This document shows, piece after piece, positions 24,741-38,160 of a stretch of DNA of 64,000 nt (its first letter is position 1; the number at the start of each line of letters is the position of its first letter). The stretch comes from Epiperipatus broadwayi (taxonomy: Eukaryota; Onychophora; Udeonychophora; Euonychophora; Peripatidae). The DNA is taken from the NCBI GenBank assembly GCA_028023455.1, contig JAQFVV010006305.1, forward strand, positions 1,851,001 to 1,915,000, written 5' to 3'. The notes under the pieces were generated by a model. It was given only the letters and a program-made list of their open reading frames with translations. It was not told the origin of the DNA and searched no databases. The translations under genes were made by a program, and so were the position numbers.

Positions 24741-25295
24741 ACACGCAATTGTAACTTTACAAATAAGGCACCACAACTTTCCATTATTGTCAATAACAGC
24801 ATATTTTTCTACCCATTCTTTCTAAAAGCTTCTATTTTCTTGTTCTTATTTTTGTTTTTTGATATTTTCTGAGGCCATGTTAACAAAAAATTTAGGTAAA
24901 TTTTATTTCCAAAGTCTGAAATTCAAACAAACAAATAAATAATTAAAATGTCTAAATATTAATTCTTATTTTAAAAGATTCATAAATGGCACAACAAACT
25001 GTCAAAGAAACAGGAATTCTTAAAATAAAAATAAAAACAATTTAGAATAATAAAAGCAATTTTGGACTATATTTACTTTTGGTTGATATTTTCCTGATAA
25101 TTCTTAAATGACTATTTTATTATTATTTATTACCAAAAGTACAAATAACATAATCAAAATCAAGCAAATGCTTTCCAATTTTATTTTCAAGAGTTTTTTT
25201 ATATAGTTGTTTAAAAAAATCATGAAACCCTAAATGCACTAATTATAAACAATTAAAATAATTTTCTTAACCTGCACATATGTCTTAAGAAAGCT
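24741..25295. other. AT-rich spacer between two LINE relics
   Basis: No recognisable feature. It may include decayed 5' sequence of the next element. Confidence 0.4.
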
Positions 25296-27380
25296 TTGCC
25301 ATGGAAAAATTACACATACATAAACAAGTTTAAATTGCATAATAAAAGTCTACATATCAGAGTTTTTGAAAAATATGTAATAGGACATTTAATTGATAGG
25401 AATACTATCACTGAAATAGAATTACAAAATTGCACAAATCATAAATATACGCATGTGATCACTCTATACATGCATGGAAAAGAAGTATATAGATGATGGA
25501 AGAATATAAATAGTGAAAAAGTGCAATACACAAAAATTAAAAATGAGCTAAGAAACAGATTTAGCAAACGAAAAATGGTTGGAATAAGAATGTAGAGATA
25601 GAAATGCTTCAACAGGTTGAAAAGATATGACCTGATATTTGATAGAATTAAAAATGTTACTTGGGAGTAAAAGACATGGTTAGCAGTTGAAATTTGTGAA
25701 TAAGAATGGAGATTAACTGATAGCAATGCTTTATTAAAAAGATGGAAAGAATATCTTTAGTGTCTATTTGGAAAAAAGAAAATAATTCAATTAATTATGA
25801 ACATGCAAGTGAAGAAGATACTGACGTAGATAATAAAAGTAAGAACATATTGCCATATGAAGTAATAAAGTTGATTGTACAAATGAAGAATGGTACGGGT
25901 ATTGGATTTGATGCAATACCTATAGAATTTTGGAAAGAAATGGGAGAATTTACTAAAAAGAAAATAGTTGGACTTTGCAATTTGATATATAATAATGGAG
26001 CTTGGTCTGAAGATTTTTTAAGGACTATAATAATTCCAGTTGCTAAAAAGAATGAGGCTGTTAAATGTGAAGAGTACAAAGACAATAAATTTGTTATTTC
26101 ATGCTTCTAAAGTTTTATTGAGAATTTTAACTCAAAAAATTTATGAGAAGATAGAGTATTATATATTGGAGAAATTACAGTTTAGTTTTCATAGACAGAA
26201 AAGTACAAGAGATGCTATTGGTGTTTGAAAAAGATAAAGGAATTTGCATATGTTTCATGGATTTGGAAAAAGCATTTGATAGAGTAATTTGAAATAAACT
26301 TATGATCATCTTAAAAAATAAGTGTTTTGGAAATAGAGAAGATTAATTTGGAATATATATATACTGGGTAAAAGATAAAAATTAGACTGGAGAACTATAA
26401 GACTGATGAAGAGAATATAGGAGGAGTTAGGCAGGGATGCAGAATGTCACCTGTTCTTTGTACTATATATTTAGAAGACATATTAAATTATTATTTAGAT
26501 ATGGAGAACCAAATGTTGAAAATAGAATAATAAAATGTAGATTTACAGATGATATGGCTCTTATAGCTGAGGATTAAAAGTGTCTTCAGAATATGTTGAA
26601 TAAATCAGAGGAGTATGTATAAAATATGAATGAAGATTAATATTGAAAAGATTAAGTGTTTATGGATAAGGAGGAATGCAAAAAGATTGCAAATTGAAAT
26701 CAATGGTAATATAGTTCAACAGGTAAAAGGATTTAGATATTTGGATAGTTGTTTGAATGAGAATGGAAGAAGTGGAGTTAAAAAGAAGAATAGCATTAGC
26801 AAAGATGATATTTCTTAAGAGAAAGAAAATATTTTATGAAACTTTGAAGAGAAAATTAAGAAAAAGATTAATTAAATGCTATGTGTGGAGTATACTATTG
26901 TGTAGTTGTGAAGGTGGACAATGAATAATAAAATTAGAAACAGATTGGAAGCCTTTGAAATATGGACATGGAGAAGAATGGAAAAAATGAGTTGGATGAA
27001 TAAAATACCAAATGAAGAAGTTTTGAAAAAAAGTAAATTAAAAAAGAACTTTGACTGAAGAAATTAGAAAGAGAAACTGAATTGGACCTATATTAAGAAG
27101 AAAATATAGTTTAATGAAAAATGTTTCGGAGAGAATGATGAGTGGAAGAAAAAAGAAGGGATGAAAAAGATTGACATTGTTGGATGATACAAGAAATGGG
27201 AACAGTTGTGTGGAATTGAAGAGCTGGGCAATAAAGAGAATGAAGTGGGAAAATGGATGAATTGATGTTACTATTCTCTGGACTTGTCCAAGGGACAAAA
27301 TACTATTGATGATGACGAGATGTTGATAATGTGCAGTTTGCCAATATATTTGAAAATAGTATGTACATACATACAAATAT
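25296..27380 (+). pseudogene. Second non-LTR retrotransposon relic (endonuclease/RT family)
   Basis: Fragments in shifting plus-strand frames follow the canonical RT order: LLKRWKEY (about 25733), MKNGTGIGFDAIPIEFWKE (about 25884), a LQFSFHRQKSTRDAIGV block (about 26175), FMDLEKAFDRV (about 26253), GGVRQGCRMSPVLCTIYLED (about 26420), CRFTDDMALIAED with TDD in place of ADD (about 26538), KGFRYLDSCLNENG (about 26728), then the C-terminal WRRMEKMSWMNKIPNEEVL (about 26968), RNWIGPILRR and a downstream DLSKGQNT-type ending near 27290. At least seven stops or frameshifts are visible, so it is dead. This endonuclease/reverse-transcriptase type is common in insects, spiders and molluscs. The clade is not resolved. 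Confidence 0.85.
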
Positions 27381-28179
27381 ACATTATGTAATTTCTAATA
27401 AAATAAGTAATAAAAATGTTTAATGAAAATTTTTGTCATATTACAAATTTTTGTGCAATTAAAAAAAAAATCTGAAATAATAAAAATAAAATCGGATTTC
27501 AATGGAAGTTGCACTTAACTCAACTAAGAGCTGCATTTAGTTATTATTAAAGTTTACTGATCGAATATCACATTTTGTATAAATTACATAGTTCAAAATT
27601 ATACCAAGCATTTGTTTAAAGTTATAAAATGCTATCCTTAATAATTGTTCCTACCATTTCATTCAATATATGTGTTTGTTACTCTGCATGAATTAATACA
27701 AAGTATATGCAATATGTAGTATAATAATTTAATATAGTTAACATTGAACATACCAAGCATTTAGTTTAAAATAATTAAAAAAATAATAGTAGAATTAGTT
27801 TATAAATACAAATTTATTGAATTGTATTTGGATAATATATATTACTTCATCAATTAAGCATATCAAAAAATGTAATTAAAGATAGAAAGCAAGTAAAAGA
27901 AATTGTAAATATTGTAATATAGTAGAAATCATTTATTAATCTAATGTTTTAATAAAATAGTTGTTTAATGTTTAAAACTGCATAAGCCTATTTTAGAAGT
28001 CAATAAGGTTAAGAACAGGTTAAAGTTCAGTCAAATAGACTAAGTTCTAGAAATGATACCTGGGATAATGCTGCCAATATTAATATCAATTAAACACTCC
28101 TCATAGAGAGATGAAATTAATGGTTACATATATAGTCACTGATGAAATTTTTAATATAAGCTTAGGGTGTAAATTATAA
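27381..28179. other. AT-rich non-coding stretch
   Basis: Nothing recognisable. Confidence 0.5.
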
Positions 28180-28870
28180 AATATATTAAATAATCTTCAT
28201 GCCACCACACATTCTTTTCAAATCATAGGAATAAAGATACAATAAAAAACAAATGCCTCCCAAGGTGCATTTTGTGCTGAACTGGTACTCATCAGTTGGC
28301 CCTGGTCACTATCTTTCATATGTATCTTTATCATACATATCGTATTTTTTAATAGTAAACTGTTATATTTTGATTTACAAGTGTCAAAATTAAAATCCAC
28401 TCACAACTTTGATATCATTTATTCTAGTAAATGTACTAATGACTATCGCTAATCATTTATTAAACTAGAGATATTCTCTAATCCAGATATATAACTTTTA
28501 AATCTCAATTAAATATTTAAAAATCTGATTTTTTAATTAAACACCCACACATGAAGAAATTCATATTTTTTCCCCCATGTGTAATCTTTTAAAAATGTAT
28601 TAAACAACCCTCTCACCACCACCACCACATTCTTTTCAAATAGTATGAGTAAAGATATAATAAAAGACAAATGAAACCTAAGATGCATTGCATGCTAAGC
28701 CAGCAGTCATCAGTTGGCTTAGGTCATCATCTCTCATATATATCCTTATCATATGTACAATATTTATCAATAATAAATAATTATATTTTGATTTACAATC
28801 ACTAATTATTTATTAAACTAGAGATTGTCTCTAGCCCAGATATAAATTATAATTTTAGAAATCATATATT
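28180..28870. repeat. Two-copy divergent tandem repeat, unit about 400 bp
   Basis: Copy 1 (about 28180-28515) and copy 2 (about 28590-28870) share CACATTCTTTTCAAAT, a TGCATT block, ACTCATCAGTTGG or AGTCATCAGTTGG, TATATTTTGATTTACAA and TTATTAAACTAGAGAT in order. Copy 2 lacks about 70 bases of copy 1. The central CATCAGTTGG block also resembles part of the MITE at 10.1 kb, so the unit may itself be a transposon fragment. Confidence 0.6.
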
Positions 28871-29224
28871 TATGTATGTTTATTATAGATGGTTAATTAG
28901 ACAGGATTCATGTGAACCATAAATGGAGAGTGATAGGGATGGTTAATTAGTTAACTTACTTAAAACTAAATACATGGTAAATCTGGTAGCAGTCAGTAGG
29001 ATAAACATTTAATTATAAATTGATATTTTTTACAATATGTGAATTACTTTATTTTTTTATGTTTAGAAGTGAGAATCGAGGACTAAAAAATTACTGATGG
29101 TAATAAAAACTGGTACTGAATCAATGCATCAAGATCTTATTGGCTTCATGTATCCAAACCTCTTCATCACCATTTCTGCATCCTCATCCATTCATCTCAT
29201 TTGTCAACCTCTAGACAATATATA

Positions 29225-29504
29225 CATATATTCCTATTCATGGAACAAACATGTCTTAATATATTATACTAAGACTGGTATTGATATAACAAAAGGTGGG
29301 TGTTATTTCATTAAGGAATCTAACTTGTGAATTATCTTAATAACATATTCAAATTTGTTTGTTTCATATTCCTATTCATGGAACAAACATGTCTGAATAC
29401 GTTACTAAGATTGGTATTGATATAACAAAAGATAGGGGGTTATTTCTTTAAGGAATCTAACTTGTGAATTATCTTAATAACATATTCAAATTTGTTTGTT
29501 TCAT
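29225..29504. repeat. Two-copy 140-bp tandem duplication
   Basis: Both copies start CATATATTCCTATTC or CATATTCCTATTC and end CAAATTTGTTTGTTT. They run head to tail without spacer and differ at about a dozen positions. No coding function is visible. Confidence 0.75.
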
Positions 29505-30711
29505 AAATAGTTTATATTCTCAGCATTACATATTTAGTAAGCCATAAAATTATTTACATGCTCATTAAAAATCATTATATATACATAATGCAAACAAATG
29601 TTTGGAAAAGATGTTAAGAAATGCAGTCACTGATCTATATTTGTGAGTTGCAGTTATTGAAAGTAAATTTGCTGTTTCTCAGTTAATGAAAATTTTACAA
29701 TATATATTTTGCAATAAAATTTTTCAAATTGTGTATAGTATAAATATGACAGATAATATAAATTCAGTTTGTAATATGCAAGCATAATTATGATAACTGA
29801 GTATCATAGTAATTGCAAAAAATATGTATTTCTAATTTAAGAACATTGATAGAGTGAATTCCTATAAAATTCCTTGAGAGATCATACAAAAAAAAAAGAA
29901 GAGTTATACTCTGATAGAATGCCATCTATTACCATAAAATAATCATTTTATGGATCCTTATAAAAAACATCTTCCTTGTAATATTCATTCATCATTCATA
30001 CATCCATGCAGCAATGCATTAAAATCAAATCTCTGGAAAATAAATATAAAAACTATTATATAAAACAATTAAAAGTAAGGCTTATAGTTAACAAATAAAA
30101 TTTATCAATAACTCTCATCACAATTTTTTTTCCAATTAGGCATATTTGCCAATACATTTTCATTATAGTTAGATGTCCTTATTAATTACAAAAATAAATG
30201 AAAACAGCATAAAACTGCAGACATAAATTAAAAGCCTATCAGCCATACATATTAATATAAAGATTGAACATGGAAGCAGCTTTTTTTACTGAAATTTATC
30301 TCCAACTTTGCTGTAAATGTCTATGAAAAGCCATAAATACATATAAATAGCAAGAAAAAAAAAATCTCACACTTCATTTCACAAGAAAAGTGCACCTTCA
30401 AACATAAAATACATATATTACAAGTCATGATTGCATATTCTGCTATGTTTACAATAATTATAATATTATTTATTATTTTTTTCAGTAAATGTATTGAAAT
30501 GGATCTTTAAAATGACTTTATTTTAAGTTAATACTTTATTATCAAATAACTGTTTGAAACATGTTACTTGCAATCATGTAAAGCAACAACTTTCACATTT
30601 TAAAAATAAACTGAAACAGATTAAGATATCTATAGATCTGCTTCTGCTAAAGAATTGTGTATGCCAAGTATAAATTTAAACTCTAGTGCAGCTGATGATT
30701 TAGTGATTTAC
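29505..30711. other. AT-rich non-coding stretch
   Basis: Nothing recognisable. Confidence 0.5.
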
Positions 30712-30715
30712 CTAG

Positions 30716-32062
30716 TGTAACATTTATTTATATACGTTGCAAATATATTGGCATTTGGTAAAAGCTAAAAAATAAAAATAAATTTAGATTTTTTTTTGAC
30801 AAATTTTTTTTAAAAAAAAAATAACATACAGTGAAAGTTAAATTATTCTTCCGTATTTTTTTGATGTAATTAGAAATAAAAGTTAGAATTGGAGAGAACA
30901 AAAGAATTCCAAACGTAAAAAAAAGATAGGAGAAAGTAAAAATATTTTGGCTAATTAAAGATGGCTGAAAAACTTGATAAGGAAAGTGAACTTTATAACA
31001 TAAATTTTATAAAGAATCTACAAGATTATGAACCAAAAAACGCCATGATAATAACATGCGCAGAAGTCCGAAAACTGGACCTCTAGTATAAAAAGGAGGG
31101 ATTCGGTTGGAGGAACGTCTTGTTCGTTGGTTTCTCTAGTTGGTCTTGGATAACAATAATATATCCAAGATCGCTCTACGCTGAAGTAATTTGGCATGTC
31201 GGAGTGAACCGGAGCTTCTGAAGACATCGTGCCTGAAGATGTATACCAGAAAAGCTTTCGTGACCGACTAGGAGAATGGACCGCAAGATCAACTAATAAT
31301 CAAAGGCCGTGAGCTCGTTTTAACCCCGAAAAACTATACATAGTTATCTACAACTATCGTGAATTCACTAAAACTTACCGGTAAGTTATACTTCATTACT
31401 CCTGATTGTGACCAAATTAAACATTTTCAAACAATTTCTAAAAGTACGTTTAAACAATCCCGATAGAGACATTAATTTTCTTGTACAAGAGACATTCATT
31501 TTTTTAAGGAACTTTCTAGAAGAAATTTAGATATGAACAGTAATTGTAAAATTGTTTTTTATTAATTGATTCACATCTGAGTTGTGTTCTCTCTAATTTA
31601 CTTGATAAGTAATTTATTTCAAATATTTTTTTAGTCTATTAAAATAAAAAATATTTCTAAAACCAATTTTCATTTGTGCGTTATTAATAATAATTATTAT
31701 TTTTTATTATTAGTCTAATGAGATTTAAACGTAATTTACCTTTGCCAATATGTTTCAATAAGCCCAGGAATAATAATCTTAAAAAAATAATTCTCGTTAC
31801 GGTATCTTTTCTTTTTAATTTCCGAGATGCTATGTGACGGTTCAGTGGGTTCTTGCAGAACTCTGGCGCCTTTCAAATAAATTAAAAGCTGATGTTGTCG
31901 ATAGCATAATTCTCAACAATTACAAGGCCAAATTGATCAGGAAATATAGCTATGTTTTTAATAGAAATCGAAATACAACTTTCTTCTTTTTGACATAGCT
32001 TGATCAACTCGCGCGCAATTTATATTAGTGTGTAGAGGCCTAACAAAACGGAAAACATTATA
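30716..32062 (+). mobile_element. Solo LTR, family A
   Basis: A third, more diverged copy (about 90% by eye) of the family A LTR, from TGTAACATTTATTTATATAC to AAAACATTATA. It is flanked by a perfect CTAG on each side (30712-30715 and 32063-32066), which fixes both element ends and the 4-bp target duplication. TATA box (about 31087), GGTAAGT site and AATAAA are retained. No internal region is present, as expected after recombination between two LTRs. Confidence 0.85.
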
Positions 32063-32178
32063 CTAGAGAAACATTGGTACTGTAGCTGATAATAATATTC
32101 ATTTAAGATTTATATTTTAGAGAATGACACGTAAAATATATATCACAATTTTAAAAAATCATAAAAATGAAATTATGT

Positions 32179-32226
32179 AATGTACTTATATGTTGCACTA
32201 CTTCCATCATCTAACAATGGATATTG
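32179..32226 (-). repeat. Detached SINE tail
   Basis: On the minus strand it reads TTAGATGATGGAAGTAGTGC then AACATATAAGTAC, matching the 3' end of the SINE at 33.0-33.3 kb. No tRNA-like head is attached. Confidence 0.55.
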
Positions 32227-32612
32227 AATGTCTTTAGAAAAAATTTTAAACAGAGCAACAGCAATTTGTTCAGAAACTAATGATTTGGAAAAGAAAAGAT
32301 CTACATAGAACAAACTCTCATGAAAATAGGTAATCCATCAGCTGTCATTAAGAAAATCTTAAATAGACAACAACAACAAAAAAACAAACATCAAAGGAAA
32401 AAGTAATTATTGGCATTGTAATATATCCATACATAATATAAATAGCAAACAAACTAAAGAAAATCTGCAATCAATATAATATTATAATGGCTTTCTAGAG
32501 CCATATCACACTACAATGAATTCTAACATCTACAAAACTGAAATGTGAAGTGCAATGTGAAAGGATGAATATTGGTGAGATCAGTCACTGCATTTAACCC
32601 AAACTGATGATT

Positions 32613-32736
32613 AAAAAAGAGAAAACAGATGTATCTAACATAGTAGATCATGGTATGTTCCAATGAACATATATAAAAAAAGAGAAAACAGATGTGTCTA
32701 AAGTAGCAGATCATTTATGTTCCAATGAACATATGT
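32613..32736. repeat. Two-copy 62-bp tandem duplication
   Basis: Both copies run from AAAAAAGAGAAAACAGATGT to TGTTCCAATGAACATAT. They are head to tail and about 90% alike. Confidence 0.75.
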
Positions 32737-32950
32737 TCGATTGGAAAAATACAAAAATATTGGATAGAGAAGAAAAAGTATAAAAATAAAAAAAAATTCA
32801 AAGAAGCTGCTCACATGACAATGGCAAATAACCCTATAAATCAATTTAATGTAACATTACATAATGCTTGAAAGCTACTATTAAATCTGCTCTTAAGAAA
32901 AGGTGGAGAAATCAGTAGAAACCTCATAGATAAGTATATAAAATTTCTAC

Positions 32951-33262
32951 TGATTGTTGCTTTTGGCAGAATGGCTCAATTGATTACAGCTTCACCTTAA
33001 AATTTAATATTCAAAAATCTAAAGGACCAGGTTCAATTCCCATGCTAGTACTGTCACTGGTCAGGCCAACAACACTTAAAAATAAGAGGAGAATACCACT
33101 CAAAATGTTGTGTACATACTAACTGGTGTTTACTATTACTGACATTTGAATGTAATTGGAAAATTTAAATAAGGTTTGAAATTTTTTCTAAAAACATCAA
33201 TATTCAAGTTAGATGATGGAAATAGTCCAGCATATAAGTACAACTAAAATGCCATCATCATA
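32951..33262 (+). mobile_element. tRNA-derived SINE, copy 1
   Basis: A box-A-like ATGGCTCAATTGAT (about 32971) and a good box B GGTTCAATTCC (33030-33040) mark a tRNA-like RNA polymerase III promoter with a long spacer. They are followed by a body containing CTGTCACTGGTCAG and ACCACTCAAAATGT, and a tail GATGATGGAAATAGT then ATAAGTACAACTAAAAT. A second copy at 50.7 kb and a detached tail at 32.2 kb confirm a repeat family. The tail probably matches the 3' end of a partner LINE. No clear target duplication was seen. Confidence 0.72.
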
Positions 33263-36200
33263 AGGCAAAAAATTATATAATGTATTTTCGTTTTTGTAAT
33301 TTATTGCTTATTTGAAAAAATATATTTAAATTGCATTAACACAAATAAATAATCCTAAGTATATAAAATTGCTTCCTATATAATGATCTCTTAAATCATA
33401 ATTTACAAATATACCACTTTTTTTGCATTTGTCTTATCCCAGAATCAGTGCCATAAAAAAACTATTGTTTTTCACATTTATTATTAACAAATCATAATTC
33501 CAATACAATATTTTCCTATATTGATTTTTTTTAAAATTTGAAATAATATACATATACTACTAGTGTATATATATACCCACATACATATTATATATAATTT
33601 TTTCATTTTGAATTAATGTTCCAATATTTAGTGCCATGTGCTTGAAATAAAGTAGTGATGTATGTGCAGTGCATATTTACAAAAATATACATAAACTATG
33701 AAAATGTTTTATTAGGAAGATATGAAATTTAAATGCATTACTTAACATGTATAAACAATTTGTCTGCAGACATAAACATAAATTCATACTGCTACATAGC
33801 TCTTTAATTTTGCAAAATTGGCTCAGAGATAAGAATTTTATTATCTTTCAGTTATTACTTTTATTCAAAACTTTGCAAGTGAAAAAAAAATTATCATATT
33901 AATTTTGTTGTTGTTATTGTTTTTATAAATTTGGTATCACATAAATCAGTTACAAATTCTTCAGTAATGCTAATCAAATAGCAGCTTTAAAAACGTTTTA
34001 AAAATATAATCTATCAATTAGAATGATATTTTAATACATTTTGAATTTCTTTTTTTTACATCACTTAGTTTAATTATTTTCCATTTTATAAAAAAATTTA
34101 AAACAACATAATGCAAAAAAAAAACTACAGAAATTGATAAATATTATTCTAATTGACATTATAATTTTAGAAACATTATACATTCCAAATACTAATATAT
34201 ATATATATATATCATTGGATTAATATAGTAAGTGTATGCATTGTTATACTAACTATAACATTTTTTTTTTTTTTATTTCTAAGAAAATGGTAAAAATGTT
34301 AACACCAAACTCATGGTTGTTTAATGAAATGTTAGGTCTGGTAAAACTTTTTAAAAATCAAATTGTTGTACCTTTGTTAGCTGGTGCATAAGTGTCTAAA
34401 ACTGCTATACTATTTAAGGTTTCAAAAACAATAATTGCTTTCACTAAAGAATAAGACCTGTTAAAATAGTGAGGTCAGACATTAATGCTTATTCTAAATA
34501 AATTGTGTTCAAAAATTCAAAACCATGGGCTACAAATCACTTCAGAGATTAGTACACATATGAACATTTCAGTAACTATCAAAACAATCCATTAGAAGGT
34601 TCATAAGAGCTGAGTTATCATTTGAAATTAATGTTTCAGATATCAATACTACTATATAAAAATAGTTGTATAACTAATTAATATATTCTTACTTAATTAA
34701 CTTAATAAAATTATTGCTAATAGATGAAAAAAAAGCTCTGAAAAATGGATCTTTATAATCAGAAATATATTACTTTTTTTTCCCCCGTTTTTATTTAAAC
34801 TGACTGATCTTTTTAGAATTCTCACTTATGTTTAACCAATACATAAATCATATATTTCTAACATAGCTAATATTTAAGAATTCTAAAAATTAGGAATTTA
34901 TATTCTTTCTAACTATTAAAAGAGTTAACATCTACAAGTCATTAAAATTTTGTTACCCAAATTGCCTCAACTTTTATTACTAAGTTTATTAAAGTAAAGA
35001 TAGGACTAAAAGAGAAAGAAAATGTTTAAATAGATGCAAACTATTCAAGCATTTAGGGGAGACAAATTTATCTAAATGTACAAACAGTATTCCCAGACAA
35101 AACTATCATTTTCCAAAATGAAAAATTTCATTCCATATGTATATTATAAAAATTTAAAAAAAAAAGAGAAACTCCTCTAATATTTAAATATTATATTTAA
35201 TTAAATTCAAAGTTATTGACTGTTATATATATATTAAAGTAAAGTTAAGATAACAACACAACAAAATTCAAAAAATCTTAATAGTATATATTTGGATTAA
35301 TGTAAGAAAAAAAAACAAACAAATAAAAGTGATGTACTGAATGAATATACCATCACTAAACCAGTAAAAGAAAAAGTGTGCCAAGAAAATAATTAAGTAC
35401 CAATAAATTTAAGAGATTGTATAATATGTAAACTAATACACTGCAACATTCTTTCTATTATGCTTTAGATAGAAATTTAATTATATTCATGCATGCCCGA
35501 ACTAATTCTGTTTTACATTTCTTACTATCAAAATGAAAGATGCAACAACATAAAACCATACGATCTGAAATATAAAAAGTGACTAAAATAATTCTCAGAT
35601 TAAAAGCTCTCACAACTATATGGAATAGTTTTAATTCATTGATAACATTAGCTGGAAAAAAAATATGTATAAGTATGATACTAATGTAACATATCTGTTA
35701 GGTACTTGTTACATAGATTCTTTCACAAATACAGTGCTATAAAGATGAGTGAACATGAATTTTGACCAAGATGAAGTATCATCTGGATTTTTAAATCCGC
35801 AAAAAATTCTAGCAACTGATGATGTCCAAAGGCAATAATAATGGGAGCAGTCCTGGTACTGCTATACGGTACACCAACAAGTGAGCAAATGTTAAGCTGG
35901 TCAATAAGATTAGTATGATCAAAAATGTGGTATTGGAGAAATGATAATGCTCTAATAAAAGCTTTAAAAAATGAAATGCAAATAGAGTAATATATATTCC
36001 TTTATAAATTATGAAAACTATTTAAAAAAAAAAAATTGTAATTATGATCATTGATAGAAAAGTGAGTTACTCTAAAGAATTTCAACAAATGTATAATTTT
36101 TCCAAAGGAGGTGAGTTATCATTATCAGATTCAGTATACCCACATAAAAAATACAGTAAATGAGTATATCATTAAAAATAGCATTAACGATTCAAATCTT

Positions 36201-36904
36201 CACAGACATAGAAAAGATTCTGATTCTATCATTAAAGTATTAACTATACATTGATTTACATAACAATGGTTAGTTGAACATTTGAAAAACTGAATGGAAT
36301 CCCAAAAATGTCAAAAATAACAATAAAGCTGGACAGGAGTCATTTATCTACACAGAGCTGAAACACTAATAGCTTCCAAAAATGTTAGCAAAATCTTTGA
36401 AAATTACAAATGGTCATCAACAAAAAAAAAAATACTGTGAATTATAACAATGATGTAAGTTAGGAGAAGTTCTGTTTAATTAATGAGTACTACAACAACA
36501 ATATTGCTGATAACAGCCGCTGAAAAATATTTCAACTGGGAAAAGTTTTTTGGCCACAAATAGCAGAAAGAAATTAAGTGTTAAGAGAGTGAAGAACAAA
36601 TGATTCCAATATATAAAATAAAAGCAACCCTAAAGTTTATTTCCCAAAAAAAGAGCATGTGCTTGATGACTTTAATAAATTGCCTCCTTAACAACATAAC
36701 TTCTGGAATCATTTATATCATGATACAAAGTGGAATGTTTTGGCAGGATCAGTTAATTTAATTGTTTTGTATTTGCCAATGCTTTATGATATCATATATT
36801 TAATTTTCTATTTAGTATTAACAATCATCCCATTCAAGCATGCTTAGTCTCAACTCATTGAGCAAATATATATCAGAAATACTACCACACCACTTCCTTT
36901 ATTT
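33263..36904. other. Non-coding stretch, no assignable feature
   Basis: AT-rich with some less skewed parts (35.7-36.7 kb). I could not assign any frame or repeat in this interval. Confidence 0.4.
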
Positions 36905-37300
36905 TGCTGTAATATCTTATATACATGCAAATTATCTACTCTACTTTAAATACTTTTTAGCAAAAACCTTTTATTATACATATATGACGTTTCAACTGTC
37001 CTGCAGTCTTCTTCAGAGCTATGATATAATGAACAAAATAAAATACATAACTGTATAAATAATACCTTACAAAATGTAAACAATAAAAAAACAACAACTA
37101 AAAAACAATATAAAATATATAATACACCATAATAAAATTGAAATCAATATATTCAACCCCAAATAAAATAAGCCAGTAAATATAAAAAATATATACAATA
37201 TAAATATAAAATAAATATAAATTATACATACGTATTCCTGATTGTATATATACATATTCATGAACAACTATTAATTTAAATATATTATTCATTTTTTATT
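36905..37300 (-). repeat. Hairpin-motif repeat, copy 2 (minus strand)
   Basis: On the minus strand, a T/A-rich lead is followed by CTCTGAAGAAGACTGCAGG then ACAGTTGAAACGT (about 36987-37018), an AATAAAAGG and TTTTTGCTAAAAAGTA. It matches 39005-39335 in opposite orientation over about 350 bases. It follows the LINE tail at 37711-38145 in the same orientation, so it may be that element's 3' untranslated region. Confidence 0.6.
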
Positions 37301-37710
37301 ATTTTTAATAATCTAATTACTTCTATTCCTTATAAATGTAAACTTTAGTTTTATTAGCTCCACCTTAATAAAATACTTAATTTTATTTTCATATAATTCT
37401 CAGTTCAACCTTAATTTATTTATTAATATTCTTTTTAATTTTTAAATCATATAATAGCTATTATTTTCTTATTCATTCTTCTATTATTAATAATATTTTA
37501 CATTTATCTTTTTTATTACTATTTAATATCTAAAAACTATAAATATTGTAATCTTTTAACTTATCCACTTTTACTTTAATTTTTTAAAAATAAAAAAAAT
37601 GGTTTATTATTTATGTGATGTGTTGTAGCTTCTCCTTAAATGGAGTCAAGAATCTCTAGACAATTATGCCCAGAGAAACCTGTTAGCCATTTTATTTTCC
37701 ATTCCCCAGT

Positions 37711-38145
37711 CTAAGTTTTCCCATATTCTGCTCCATCCCATTTCCACAACATAATTTTTGTCAACTCTATGGCCTTTATATCCAAATCCCCCATATCTTT
37801 TCCCAAACCCAGCATAAAAACCAATAATCCACTTTCAGTATAATCACTTTTTTCATATTTATTCTTCCATAACTTCATTATACGTGCCCTTTCTGTTTTC
37901 AAGCATTTACATTCAATTAACAGATGCCTAATATTTGGTGTGATGTGATGCGATGTATTATGGCTTCTCCCCAAACCCAGCATAAAAACCAATAATTCAC
38001 TTTCTGTATAATCACTCTTTTCATATTTATTTTTCCATAACTTCATTATATGTACCCTTTCTGTTTTCAAACATTTACATTCAATTAACAAATGCCTAAT
38101 ATTTTCTATTCCTTCCTTACATAATTTACAAAATAAATCACCCAT
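37711..38145 (-). pseudogene. C-terminal fragment of a non-LTR retrotransposon with an internal duplication
   Basis: The 144-codon frame begins MGDLFCKLCKEGIENIRH and contains a CCHC knuckle (C-x2-C-x8-H-x4-C, residues 6-23), the spacing also found in the LINE at 24.2 kb. A segment from NIRHLLIECKCLKTER to LLVFMLGLG (about 45 residues) occurs twice, separated by about 11 residues. In DNA the two 136-bp copies are 37801-37936 and 37970-38105. The second copy keeps only the HxxxxC half of the knuckle. It looks like the very end of a LINE ORF2; no reverse-transcriptase domain is attached. The frame is open, but this is a truncated relic. Confidence 0.65.
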
Positions 38146-38160
38146 ATTTTTCCATTTACA

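Noticed and set aside
24228-24776. 182-codon minus-strand frame
   Set aside because: It lies antisense to the LINE C-terminal frame with its CCHC knuckle; the plus-strand reading is the meaningful one.
28250-28750. Hammerhead ribozyme in the CTGATGA-containing tandem repeat
   Set aside because: On the minus strand CTGATGA is present, but no stem II plus GAAA follows and the two copies do not conserve pairing.
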